DNA of 43,143 nucleotides from Bacteroidales bacterium (GTDB lineage: Bacteria; Bacteroidota; Bacteroidia; Bacteroidales; P3), in assembly GCA_017645585.1 (NCBI GenBank), contig JAGCOF010000055.1, forward strand, positions 1 through 43,143, given 5' to 3'. Below, piece by piece: positions 32,374 through 40,142 of this stretch; position 1 is the stretch's first letter, and each line of letters begins with the position of its first letter. The notes under the pieces were generated by a model. That model worked only from the letters and a program-made list of their open reading frames with translations, had not been told where the DNA came from and ran no database searches. The position numbers and the translations under genes were made by a program.

Positions 32374-34053
32374 ATGGAGTTTATTAGTAACTTGTGGAAA
32401 GCCAACACTCCGTTGTTCATGCTTGTGGCAGGACTGATTGTTGTCACTCCATTCATCATCTTCTATGTGCGCAAGGCACTGAAGGAACACCCCAAGGGAC
32501 TTATCCCCGCTGCATTGAGCAACATGGGTGAGCGCTTCGGCTACTACATCATGAATGCCGTGCTGACGCTGTTCATCTGCTCCAAGTTCGGTGTGCCCGA
32601 CCAGACGGCCGGCATCATGTTCGCCGGGTTCTATTTCCTGATTTATGTACTCTCTTTGCCCGGCGGTATCATCGCCGACCGCACCAAAAACTACAAGGGT
32701 ACCATCATTGCCGGTATCATTGTGATGGCTGTGGGATACGCCATATTGTCGGTGCCTGTGTTCAGCGGCCATGGTTTCTCGTGGGTCATGGTACTTACAC
32801 TCGTCGCCCTGGTTATTATTGCCTGTGGTAACGGATTGTTCAAGGGCAACCTGCAGGCTGTGGTGGGTCAGCTCTACGACGACTTCGAAGCCGAAGAGGC
32901 CAAGAAAGGCCCCGAGGCTCTGGCTAAGGCTAAAGAGAAGCGCGACAGTGGCTTCCAGATTTTCTATGTGTTCATCAACATCGGTGGTGTCATCGCCCCA
33001 TTTATCGCCCCCATCATCCGCAACTGGTGGCTTGGTACCAAGGGTTTGGTCTACAATGCCCAATTGCCCATGTTATGCCACAACTACCTGACCAACAATA
33101 TGCAGGGAAACGACATGGATAACCTCACCGCACTCACCGCCCAGTATCCCGAGGCAGCCACTGACCTGGCCAGCTTCTGCGACAGCTACATCACCGTCTT
33201 CAACACCGGTGTCCACTTCGCCTTCATCGCCTCGGTGATTGCCATGCTCATCTCGCTGACCATCTTCCTATGCACCAAGAAGGGCCTGCCCAACCCGGTG
33301 AAGAAGGAAGCCGCAGCCGCGAATGACACCAAGGAGGTTACCTACTCCGCTGAAGAGAAAGCCGCCATGGCAAAGGACGTGAAACAACGCATGGCCGGCC
33401 TCTATGCCGTGTTGGGAGTGTGCGTCTTCTTCTGGTTCGCTTTCCACCAGAACGCCGAGTCGCTTTCGCTCTTCGCACGCGACTTCGTCAGCACGTCATC
33501 CATCCCACCTGAAATCTGGCAGTGCATCAACCCGTTCCTCGTAGTCATCCTCACACCTCTCATCATGTGGATGTTCGCCTCCTTTGTGCGCAAAGGCAAA
33601 GAGGTATCCACGCCCAAGAAAATAGCCTTCGGTATGGGCATCGCAGCCTGCGCCTACCTGTTCCTGATGCTGTTGTGCATGATCAACGGCTATCCCAGTG
33701 TCAACGAGTTCCGCGGCATGCCGGTTGAGACGGCGTCGGCCATGAAGGTCGGCCCGTGGGCCCTAATTGTCACCTACTTCTTCCTCACTGTGGCTGAGCT
33801 CTTCATCAGCCCGCTGGGCTTGAGCTTTGTGTCGAAGATTGCCCCGAAGCATATCCAGGGTATCTGCCAAGGTCTGTGGCTCAGCGCCACCGCCATCGGC
33901 AACCTGCTCATCCTCCTCGGACCGGTACTGTACAATGGTATGTCCAATCTGTGGATGTGCTGGCTGGTGTTCCTTTTGGTCTGCGCCATAGCCATGTTCG
34001 TCATGTTCGGCATGCTCAAGTGGCTTGAGAAGATTACCTCCGAGAAACAGTAA
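32374..34053 (+). CDS. Proton-dependent peptide transporter (POT/PTR2 family MFS)
   Basis: A 559-residue inner membrane transporter with about 14 hydrophobic segments. The POT signature reads NMGERFGYYIMNAVLTLF in the first helix. The second signature region is FYVFINIGGVIAPFIAPII, with LSLPGGIIADRTKNYKG between. Later helices include FHQNAESLSLFARDF and WALIVTYFFLTVAELFISPLG. It should import di- and tripeptides with protons. The first glutamate of the family motif ExxERFxYY is Asn here. A ~45-residue charged loop (EEAKKGPEALAKAKEKRDSG and KKEAAAANDTKEVTY regions) lies between helices. It is monocistronic with its own terminator. Confidence 0.92.
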   Translation: MEFISNLWKANTPLFMLVAGLIVVTPFIIFYVRKALKEHPKGLIPAALSNMGERFGYYIMNAVLTLFICSKFGVPDQTAGIMFAGFYFLIYVLSLPGGIIADRTKNYKGTIIAGIIVMAVGYAILSVPVFSGHGFSWVMVLTLVALVIIACGNGLFKGNLQAVVGQLYDDFEAEEAKKGPEALAKAKEKRDSGFQIFYVFINIGGVIAPFIAPIIRNWWLGTKGLVYNAQLPMLCHNYLTNNMQGNDMDNLTALTAQYPEAATDLASFCDSYITVFNTGVHFAFIASVIAMLISLTIFLCTKKGLPNPVKKEAAAANDTKEVTYSAEEKAAMAKDVKQRMAGLYAVLGVCVFFWFAFHQNAESLSLFARDFVSTSSIPPEIWQCINPFLVVILTPLIMWMFASFVRKGKEVSTPKKIAFGMGIAACAYLFLMLLCMINGYPSVNEFRGMPVETASAMKVGPWALIVTYFFLTVAELFISPLGLSFVSKIAPKHIQGICQGLWLSATAIGNLLILLGPVLYNGMSNLWMCWLVFLLVCAIAMFVMFGMLKWLEKITSEKQ

Positions 34054-34075
34054 AACCCAGGTGCTAAACCTTACA

Positions 34076-34111
34076 CAAATTCCCTGCGGTCTTCTGATTG
34101 CAGGGAATTTG
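34076..34111 (+). terminator. Terminator of the peptide transporter gene
   Basis: A 12-bp stem caaattccctgc/gcagggaatttg with a 12-nt loop, followed by TTTTATG, 22 nt after the stop codon. Confidence 0.85.
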
Positions 34112-34143
34112 TTTTATGAATGACGTTGATTGGATATTTTTTG

Positions 34144-34151
34144 TATCTTTG
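34144..34151 (+). promoter_or_regulatory. -7 box of the seven-gene redox/acyltransferase operon
   Basis: TATCTTTGC, exact match, 36 nt before the first ATG of the operon (34188). The -33 region is degenerate. Confidence 0.6.
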
Positions 34152-34187
34152 CAGATATCATAATATTTGCAATAATTCTATAATATA

Positions 34188-35216
34188 ATGAAAAAGACGC
34201 TATTAGTCCTATTTGCGACGGCGATGGTTTTCGCAGGTTGCAAGCAAAAAACTGTGTCGGCACAGGTCGAGACAAAACCCCAGAACAGTCAGGAGGCAAC
34301 CGTCTATCTGACCCGCGACATCAGCCCCGAAGCACTGGTGAAAATCTACCAAGCGCTGGGTGTGGAGGCCACCGGCCGTGTGGCCGTGAAAATCTCCACT
34401 GGCGAGGGCAGCAATCCCAACTACCTGAAACCCGAACTGATCAAGGACCTTGTGCAGTTGGTGGACGGCACCATTGTGGAGTGCAACACCGCCTACACCA
34501 GCGGCCCCCTCAACAAAAAAGACGACCGCAACACCTCGGCCAACCACTGGAAAGTCATAGAGCGTCACGGCTTTACTCCCCTATTCAAGGTCGACATCAT
34601 GGACGAGGAGGGCGAGGTTCGCATCCCCGTGCAGGACACCACACATATCAAGTACGATATCGTGGGCAGCCACATGGAGAACTACGACTTCATGATTGCC
34701 CTCAACCACTTCAAGGGTCACCCCATGGGCGGCTACGGCGGAGCGCTGAAGAACCTCAGCATTGGCTGCGCCAGCCAGAATGGCAAGGCCTATATCCACT
34801 CGGCAGGCAGGATGGAGAGGCTCAATATGATGAAGCTATGGACGAAGTATGTCAACGACCAGGACGGCTTCCTCGAGAGCATGGCGGCGGCCGCACAGGC
34901 GGTGACCGACTACTTCGGCAAGAAGGAGGGCATCATCTATATCAGCGTGATGAACAACATGAGCATCGACTGCGACTGTGTCGACCATCCCGAGCCCGTG
35001 AAGCTTGAGGACTACGGCATCCTCGCCAGCACCGACCCCGTGGCCCTCGACCAAGCCTGCATCGACATCATCAACAACCAGGAGGTGACTGCCACCAACG
35101 ACCCCACCGACCTGCTCTCGCGCATCGACAAGCAGCATGGCCTCCACACCATCGAACATGCCGAAGCTATTGGTCTCGGAACCAGAAAATACAACCTTGT
35201 TAATATCGACAAATGA
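34188..35216 (+). CDS. DUF362 domain lipoprotein
   Basis: A 342-residue protein with lipoprotein signal MKKTLLVLFATAMVFAGC (lipid Cys18). The DUF362 core is recognisable: GRVAVKISTGEGSNPNYLKPELIKDLV, the turn VECNTAYTSGPLNKKDDRNTS, DFMIALNHFKGHPMGGYGGALKNLSIGC and ILASTDPVALDQACIDII. DUF362 proteins are often fused to ferredoxin domains; here the ferredoxin motif is absent, but the next gene carries one. A CDCVDHPEP segment adds two cysteines. Function of the family is not established. It is first in the operon; its stop overlaps the next start (ATGATGA). Confidence 0.88.
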   Translation: MKKTLLVLFATAMVFAGCKQKTVSAQVETKPQNSQEATVYLTRDISPEALVKIYQALGVEATGRVAVKISTGEGSNPNYLKPELIKDLVQLVDGTIVECNTAYTSGPLNKKDDRNTSANHWKVIERHGFTPLFKVDIMDEEGEVRIPVQDTTHIKYDIVGSHMENYDFMIALNHFKGHPMGGYGGALKNLSIGCASQNGKAYIHSAGRMERLNMMKLWTKYVNDQDGFLESMAAAAQAVTDYFGKKEGIIYISVMNNMSIDCDCVDHPEPVKLEDYGILASTDPVALDQACIDIINNQEVTATNDPTDLLSRIDKQHGLHTIEHAEAIGLGTRKYNLVNIDK

Positions 35217-36436
35217 TGAAAAGAATTCACGCAACTCTGCTGGCTGCACTCTGTCTTGTGGCCATCGGCTGTCATCAGCAGCCTGAAAAGAAAACCGACA
35301 TGCAGTATCGTCCGCTGGGTAACACCGGCCTGATGGTGAGTGATATCAGCATCGGATGCGGCGGTTTCGAGAAACTCGACAGCGCCGCATCGCTCGAACT
35401 GATGACTATGGCGCTCGACAGCGGCATGAACTATATCGATATCTACGACGCCAACCCCAAGACACGCTCCAACATCGGCTATGCCTTGCAGGGCCGTCGC
35501 GACGAGATGATTATCCAAGGCCACATAGGCACCATCTTCAAGGATGGGCAGCACACCCGCACACGTGACGTGGAAGAGGCCAAGACAGGCTTCGAGGACC
35601 TCCTCGCCCGACTCGGCACCGACCACATCGAGGTGGGCATGATCCACATCACCGATAGCCACGAAGAGTGGGACGAGCTAGACGGAAGTCCTTTCCTCGA
35701 CTATGTGTTCCAGCTGAAGAAAGAGGGTAAGATCAAGCATATCGGCGTCAGCAGCCACAATGCCGAGGTAGCGCTGCGTGCCGCCAAGAGCGGCTGGATC
35801 GAGGTCATCATGTTCTCGCTCAACCCGGCCTTCGACCGTCTGCGCGGCGGCGCCATACCCTGGGATAAGGGGGCCATGGAGAACCTGCAGGGCGGCATCG
35901 ACCCCGTGCGTGTGGAACTCTATGACTACTGTGCCACCCACAACATCGGCATCACAGTGATGAAGACCTTCGGCGGTGGCGGCCGTCTACTCGACGAGAA
36001 GACATCGGCCCTCGGAGTGGCCTACACCCCCGAGCAATGCATCGCCTACTGCCTGGCCAAGCCATGCATCAGCACCTGCATCCTCGGCATCGATAACCTC
36101 GATGAGCTGAAACGCGACCTCCATTGGCTCCATGCCACCGACGCCGAGAAAGACTACTCGAATGTAGGTCCGCGTGCTGCTGCCGACAAGGGTGGCGACT
36201 GCACCTATTGCAACCACTGCTCGCCCTGCTCGGTAGGCATCCCCATCGCCAAAGTCAACGAACTGCTCGACAAAGCCGAACGCGACGGTATGACTCCCGA
36301 GTTGCAGGCGCAGTACGATGCCCTGCCCCACCATGCGGGCGAGTGCACCCACTGCGGCGCCTGCCTCAGCCGCTGCCCCTTCGGTGTCGATATCCCCACG
36401 CAGATGGACAAGGCGAAAGCGAAGTTCGGGAAATAA
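35213..36436 (+). CDS. Aldo/keto reductase with C-terminal ferredoxin domain and predicted lipoprotein signal
   Basis: A 407-residue fusion. Residues 1-20 form a lipoprotein-like signal (MMKRIHATLLAALCLVAIGC). The AKR barrel begins at Met30 (MQYRPLGNTGLMVSDISIGC), exactly where cytoplasmic AKRs start, and continues through MNYIDIYDA, HIGVSSHNAEVALRA and GITVMKTFGGGG. The C-terminus has two Cys clusters, CTYCNHCSPC and CTHCGACLSRCP, as in AKRs carrying [4Fe-4S] clusters. At the usual catalytic Lys position the text reads IIQGHIG. Either the enzyme is exported, which would be odd for a nucleotide cofactor enzyme, or an internal start at 35300 makes a cytoplasmic form. Confidence 0.88.
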   Translation: MMKRIHATLLAALCLVAIGCHQQPEKKTDMQYRPLGNTGLMVSDISIGCGGFEKLDSAASLELMTMALDSGMNYIDIYDANPKTRSNIGYALQGRRDEMIIQGHIGTIFKDGQHTRTRDVEEAKTGFEDLLARLGTDHIEVGMIHITDSHEEWDELDGSPFLDYVFQLKKEGKIKHIGVSSHNAEVALRAAKSGWIEVIMFSLNPAFDRLRGGAIPWDKGAMENLQGGIDPVRVELYDYCATHNIGITVMKTFGGGGRLLDEKTSALGVAYTPEQCIAYCLAKPCISTCILGIDNLDELKRDLHWLHATDAEKDYSNVGPRAAADKGGDCTYCNHCSPCSVGIPIAKVNELLDKAERDGMTPELQAQYDALPHHAGECTHCGACLSRCPFGVDIPTQMDKAKAKFGK

Positions 36437-36448
36437 TCCACACACAGC

Positions 36449-37021
36449 ATGGAACCCACAGGAAAGACATACGTTGGCAGCGACGAACTCTACGCTGAAG
36501 TGCAGCGCACCCTGCGGCTCTGTGCCGAGATGAACAGCGGCTACCATACTGAGGCCGAAGTACGTGAATGCTTGCGCGAGATTACACGCAGCGAGGTACC
36601 CGACACCGTGCGCGTCTTCACGCCGCTCAATATCAACTACGGCCCCGGAGTGCGCTTCGGCGACGACTGCTTCCTCAACTTCGGATGCACGCTGCTCGCC
36701 ATCGGTGGCATCACCATCGGAGACGGTGCATTCATCGGCCCCCATTGTGTGCTGGCTACCGAGTATCACCCCGAAGACCCTGCCACGCGCCACACGCTGC
36801 TCACCAAGCCCATTGTCATCGGCCGCAATGCCTGGCTGGGTGCTGACGTCAAGGTGCTGGCAGGCGTCACCATCGGCGAGAACGCCATCGTTGCCGCCGG
36901 CAGCGTTGTGACCAAAGACGTCCCCGCCAACATGGTGGTGGCAGGAACGCCCGCCAAGGTGATTAGAATGATAAAACGCATTAACACATTCAGCCATGAA
37001 AGTATTACTGATAAACGGTAG
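36449..37021 (+). CDS. Maltose/galactoside O-acetyltransferase-type hexapeptide transferase
   Basis: A 190-residue left-handed beta-helix acetyltransferase. The N-terminal cap MEPTGKTYVGSDELYAEVQR resembles the LacA/Maa group. The hexapeptide coils are clear: GVRFGDDCFLNFGCTLLAIG, GGITIGDGAFIGPHCVLAT with His, and PIVIGRNAWLGADVKVLAGV, GENAIVAAGSVVTKDVPANM. It transfers acetyl from acetyl-CoA to a sugar-type hydroxyl; the acceptor is unknown. It ends 26 nt inside the following flavoprotein gene. Confidence 0.9.
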   Translation: MEPTGKTYVGSDELYAEVQRTLRLCAEMNSGYHTEAEVRECLREITRSEVPDTVRVFTPLNINYGPGVRFGDDCFLNFGCTLLAIGGITIGDGAFIGPHCVLATEYHPEDPATRHTLLTKPIVIGRNAWLGADVKVLAGVTIGENAIVAAGSVVTKDVPANMVVAGTPAKVIRMIKRINTFSHESITDKR

Positions 37022-37613
37022 CGCGCGTGCCAACGGCAACACGCATATCGCCCTCGAAGAGGTCGGCAATATCTTGAAGGAAAACGGTATCGACTATGAG
37101 ATTGTAGGCATCGGCACAAAACCAGTTCACGGCTGCATCGCCTGTGGACGCTGCCGTGAACTGGGGCGCTGCGTCTTCGACGACGACCTCTGCAACCGCC
37201 TCGCGGAGGAACTGGCCGAGAGCGACGCCCTAGTGGTGGGCACCCCCACCTACTACGGCCAACCCAACGGAGCCATGCTGGCCTTGATGCAGCGGCTGTT
37301 CTACTCACAGTCGCACCTGGCTATGCACAAACCCGCCGCAGGCATTGCTGTCTGTCGGCGCGGTGGCGCTACGGCGGCGTTGCAGTCGCTCACCATGATG
37401 TTCCAGCTGCAGCACATGCCGATGATTACGTCGCAATACTGGAATATCGTCTACGGCCGTGCCGAGGGCGAGGCTGCACTCGACAGCGAAGGCATGCAGA
37501 CCATGCGCGCCCTGGGCCGCAACATGGCTTTCCTGCTGAAGAGCATCCATTCGCAGGAACCTGTGCAGTACCCTGAAAGCGAAGCGTGGGAGCCGATGCA
37601 CTTCATACGTTAA
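36996..37613 (+). CDS. Iron-sulfur flavoprotein-like NAD(P)H reductase (Isf type)
   Basis: A 205-residue flavodoxin-fold protein. The FMN phosphate loop is LINGSARANGNTH. A compact cluster motif Cx2Cx2Cx5C (C47, C50, C53, C59) matches iron-sulfur flavoproteins, which carry one [4Fe-4S] next to FMN. The segment VVGTPTYYGQPNGAMLALMQR is the flavin-side helix. By family it moves electrons between a ferredoxin-like partner and a small acceptor. It overlaps the acetyltransferase gene in front by 26 nt. Confidence 0.88.
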   Translation: MKVLLINGSARANGNTHIALEEVGNILKENGIDYEIVGIGTKPVHGCIACGRCRELGRCVFDDDLCNRLAEELAESDALVVGTPTYYGQPNGAMLALMQRLFYSQSHLAMHKPAAGIAVCRRGGATAALQSLTMMFQLQHMPMITSQYWNIVYGRAEGEAALDSEGMQTMRALGRNMAFLLKSIHSQEPVQYPESEAWEPMHFIR

Positions 37614-37617
37614 TCAG

Positions 37618-37649
37618 ATTCCCACATTTCCACATTAACGCATTCCCAT
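37618..37649 (+). repeat. Octamer array in the flavoprotein/Cys-rich gene spacer
   Basis: Four 8-nt units in a row: attcccac, atttccac, attaacgc, attcccat. They fill most of the 47-nt gap between the two genes. Confidence 0.6.
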
Positions 37650-37660
37650 ATCAAAAAGAC

Positions 37661-38059
37661 ATGGACGAAAGCGGCAAACAAATAATTGCTATGGATTATA
37701 GAGGAGAAGCGATAGAATGCATCAAAGGCAATGTCCTCCAGATGCATAAACAAATATATGCCAAGTATAAAGGGGATTTTGACAGAATCTATACCGAAGC
37801 ATACAATAATGCCTCCTATATGGGTAAGGTGATTGAACCCGGGAAGGAATATGAATTGAGTTATTTGGAGTGTTCGTGCCCAAAAGTAAAAAGTGGACTC
37901 AGGAGCAACCCGGAGCAATGCGAATGTTCACGACAGAGCATTTTATTTATTCTCTCACAGCTTGAACCGGAAAGTCTGTTCGATGTCCGGATTGAGAATA
38001 CGATTCTTCGAGGGAGCGACCGTTGCACATTCAGAATAACGAGAAATTCTAAATTATGA
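37661..38059 (+). CDS. Small cysteine-rich protein of unknown function
   Basis: A 132-residue cytoplasmic protein; start ATG 37661 (MDESGKQIIAMDYRGEAIE). Cysteines lie at 20, 71, 73, 87, 89 and 122, with C-x-C pairs in LECSCPKVKSG and QCECSRQS. The ending LFDVRIENTILRGSDRCTFRI resembles the C-terminal strand of V4R/ATC-hydrolase-like small-molecule-binding domains (GxxxCxFxI). The assignment to that group is tentative. Its DNA is visibly richer in A/T than its neighbours, suggesting a separate origin. Its stop overlaps the next start by ATGA, so it is translated as part of the operon. Confidence 0.65.
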   Translation: MDESGKQIIAMDYRGEAIECIKGNVLQMHKQIYAKYKGDFDRIYTEAYNNASYMGKVIEPGKEYELSYLECSCPKVKSGLRSNPEQCECSRQSILFILSQLEPESLFDVRIENTILRGSDRCTFRITRNSKL

Positions 38060-38706
38060 CTAAGCTTCAAAACAGGCCCAACCCCGACGAGGCTTTCCCC
38101 AATCCCAATCTCCCGCGCCTTTGCTTTATCAAGAACGTGGTGAAGAACCCGCGTATCATCATTGGCGACTATACCTACTACGATGATGTGGATGGTGCCG
38201 ACCAGTTTGAGAAGCATGTCACCCATTTCTACGACTTCATTGGCGACCGACTGATTATCGGCAAGTTCTGTGCCATTGCCAGAGGGGTGGAGTTTGTGAT
38301 GAATGGCGCCAATCACCGCATGGACGGCGTGACAACCTATCCGTTCTATATCATGGGTGGCGACTGGGGCAGCGCCATCGCTCCTGTAAAAGACGAATTG
38401 CCCCTGAAGGGCGACACCGTTGTGGGCAATGACGTTTGGATTGGCCAGCATGTAACCATTATGCCAGGCGTTCATATCGGTGACGGTGCCATTATCGGAG
38501 CCAACTCGGTTGTTGCCTCTGACATTCCTCCATACGCTATTGCCGTGGGCAACCCCTGCCGGGTGGTCAAAATGCGTTTTGACGACGAGTTCATCGCCTA
38601 TCTGTTGAAGTTGAAATGGTGGGATTGGGACATAGAGAAGATTGAGGCCAATTTCGAGGCCATGTCAAGTAATGATTTGTCATTAATCAAAAAGATAAAA
38701 AAATGA
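38056..38706 (+). CDS. Xenobiotic/streptogramin-type (Vat-CatB family) hexapeptide acetyltransferase
   Basis: A 216-residue acetyltransferase of the XAT class. IIIGDYTYYDD, DFIGDRLIIGKFCAIARGVEF, MNGANHRMDGVTTYPF (catalytic His) and GNDVWIGQHVTIMPGVHIGDG, AIIGANSVVASDIPPYAI are in Vat/CatB order, including the long loop. The group includes enzymes that acetylate antibiotics, but many members act on other substrates; no resistance role can be claimed. It overlaps both neighbours by 4 nt and forms the second acetyltransferase-flavoprotein pair of the operon. Confidence 0.9.
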   Translation: MTKLQNRPNPDEAFPNPNLPRLCFIKNVVKNPRIIIGDYTYYDDVDGADQFEKHVTHFYDFIGDRLIIGKFCAIARGVEFVMNGANHRMDGVTTYPFYIMGGDWGSAIAPVKDELPLKGDTVVGNDVWIGQHVTIMPGVHIGDGAIIGANSVVASDIPPYAIAVGNPCRVVKMRFDDEFIAYLLKLKWWDWDIEKIEANFEAMSSNDLSLIKKIKK

Positions 38707-39239
38707 AGAAAGTAGTCGTTATATCAACCAGTCTTCGTCCGGGCTCGAACAGTCACGCTTTGGCGGAGCAATTTGCCAAAGGCGCTGAAGCCGCCGGACA
38801 TCAGGTGGAACTCATATCGCTGAGAGGCAAAGAGATAAAATTCTGTGTCGGCTGCCTGTCGTGCCAACAGACGGGCGCCTGCATCTTCAAGGACGATGTG
38901 CCCGCCATTATGGAGAGTGTGCTGAACGCCGACGTTGTCTGCTGGGCCACCTCCATCTACTACTACGAGATGAGCGGCCAGATGAAGACCCTCATCGACC
39001 GCATGAACGCCATGTATACAAAGGATTACCGCTTCCGCAACATCTACCTACTTACTACGGCCTTCGAGAACGAGACGCACGTCCCCATGCGCGCCGAGAA
39101 TGGCCTGCAGGGCTGGATCGACTGTTTTGGCAAATCCACACTCAAAGGCCACCTCTTCTGCGGTGGTGTGGGTGCCCCGAACGATATTGAAGGCAATGCC
39201 AAGCTGCAGGAGGCTTACGAATTAGGAACAAAAATTTGA
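38703..39239 (+). CDS. Iron-sulfur flavoprotein-like NAD(P)H reductase (second copy)
   Basis: A 178-residue flavodoxin-fold protein. VVISTSLRPGSNSHALAEQF is the FMN loop. The cluster motif Cx2Cx2Cx5C sits at C48, C51, C54, C60, with the same spacing as in the protein at 36996. ATSIYYYEMSGQMKTLIDRM is the flavin helix. It is last in the operon and ends 12 nt before a strong terminator. It is related in fold to the first copy but the sequences are clearly different, so it is not a recent duplicate. Confidence 0.88.
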   Translation: MKKVVVISTSLRPGSNSHALAEQFAKGAEAAGHQVELISLRGKEIKFCVGCLSCQQTGACIFKDDVPAIMESVLNADVVCWATSIYYYEMSGQMKTLIDRMNAMYTKDYRFRNIYLLTTAFENETHVPMRAENGLQGWIDCFGKSTLKGHLFCGGVGAPNDIEGNAKLQEAYELGTKI

Positions 39240-39251
39240 GAAAGCATTAGA

Positions 39252-39289
39252 AAAGCCCCTGCAACCACTTGGTTGCAGGGGCTTTCGTT
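39252..39289 (+). terminator. Terminator of the seven-gene operon (probably bidirectional)
   Basis: A 15-bp stem (aaagcccctgcaacc with ggttgcaggggcttt) and a 4-nt loop actt, followed by CGTTTTC. The opposite strand ends in TTTTCTAATG, so it may also stop rpsU transcription. Confidence 0.9.
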
Positions 39290-39331
39290 TTCAATGGCGT
39301 TGCTCCGATTGGGGAGCTCTCTCCGTCGGGC

Positions 39332-39529
39332 TTACTTGTCGAGCTCTTGCTGGCGCAGGTGCTGGACGTAGATGGCCTTCAGGTGCTTCTCGCGATTGAT
39401 GACGCTGGGCTTGGTGAACTGCTGACGACGACGCATCTCTTTCACCACGCCGGTCTTGTCGAATTTGCGTTTCAGCTTCTTCAGAGCTCTCTCAAGGTTT
39501 TCACCTTCTTTGATAGGAACTACGATCAT
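39332..39529 (-). CDS. rpsU: 30S ribosomal protein bS21
   Basis: A 65-residue basic protein. MIVVPIKEGENLERALKKLK followed by KFDKTGVVKEMRRRQQF is diagnostic of bS21. It ends RQQELDK. It lies 118 nt downstream of rpmB on the same strand, and I see no separate promoter in that gap. In Bacteroidota bS21 has been linked to the free ribosomal anti-SD region (established knowledge). Confidence 0.96.
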   Translation of the reverse strand: MIVVPIKEGENLERALKKLKRKFDKTGVVKEMRRRQQFTKPSVINREKHLKAIYVQHLRQQELDK

Positions 39530-39591
39530 TGCTAATACCTCTTTCTTCTTTAAGGTTAATACTAATTGTTATTTAAGACTTGTTGTCTTCT

Positions 39592-39661
39592 CTTAGAACA
39601 TCAGGTATTCCTTATGTTTATCGTTTTGGCCATTCGACCAAGACGACTTAGAACATCAGGT
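39592..39661 (-). repeat. 15-nt direct repeat spanning the rpmB stop codon and the spacer
   Basis: cttagaacatcaggt occurs at 39592-39606 and 39647-39661. The second copy covers the last codons and stop of rpmB. Between them, on the minus strand, a tiny frame MAKTINIRNT ends in the other copy (39601-39633). I do not call it a gene. Confidence 0.7.
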
Positions 39662-39887
39662 GTCCCTGGGCGGCAGCGTCGTTGAGGGCGGCGATGATGC
39701 CTTTCTTGTTGATGATGCGCATGCCCTTGGCAGAGACCTTCAGGGTAATCCACATGTCCTCCTCGGGAATGTAGAACTTCTTGGTCTGCAGGTTGGGTGC
39801 GAAGGTACGCTTGGTGTGGATACGGGAGTGCGAAACATTGTTGCCCACAATCACTTTCTTGCCGGTAATTTCACATTTCTTTGACAT
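39648..39887 (-). CDS. rpmB: 50S ribosomal protein bL28
   Basis: A 79-residue ribosomal protein. MSKKCEITGKKVIVGNNVSHSRIHTKRTF and the RTFAPNLQTKKFYIPEE segment are typical of Bacteroidota bL28. It has a consensus promoter about 70 nt upstream. In many relatives rpmG (bL33) and DUF4295 follow; here neither does, and rpsU follows after a spacer with a direct repeat. Confidence 0.96.
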   Translation of the reverse strand: MSKKCEITGKKVIVGNNVSHSRIHTKRTFAPNLQTKKFYIPEEDMWITLKVSAKGMRIINKKGIIAALNDAAAQGHLMF

Positions 39888-39952
39888 TGCAGTATAATTT
39901 TTATTGTTTTTTTACGTTAATGAACCGCGTTTTCTTTCAACGAAAACGGCGG

Positions 39953-39983
39953 CAAAAGTACTACCTTTTTCCGACATGGCAAA
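39953..39983 (-). promoter_or_regulatory. Consensus promoter of rpmB-rpsU
   Basis: The minus strand has TTTG (39980-39983), 19 nt, TACTTTTGC (-7 box 39953-39960). All consensus bases match. Confidence 0.85.
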
Positions 39984-40142
39984 ATAAATGGACGTTGATA
40001 AGTTGCTTTTTAAATCTTTTTAACATTTTGTTAAATACAACACTCTGATATACAACAATTCAAATAAAACGGTTTTTGTGGTTTTAACACTATTTTCCCA
40101 GGCAGTTAGACACCTTTTCCATTGCAATTATTAACATTTCGC

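Noticed and set aside
38056-38706. Antibiotic-resistance gene (vat/cat)
   Set aside because: The fold and motifs fit the XAT class, but many chromosomal members have other substrates; nothing here shows resistance.
39601-39633. Ten-codon frame MAKTINIRNT as a remnant of rpmG or DUF4295
   Set aside because: Only the first three residues resemble the usual MAKK starts; too short to call a pseudogene.
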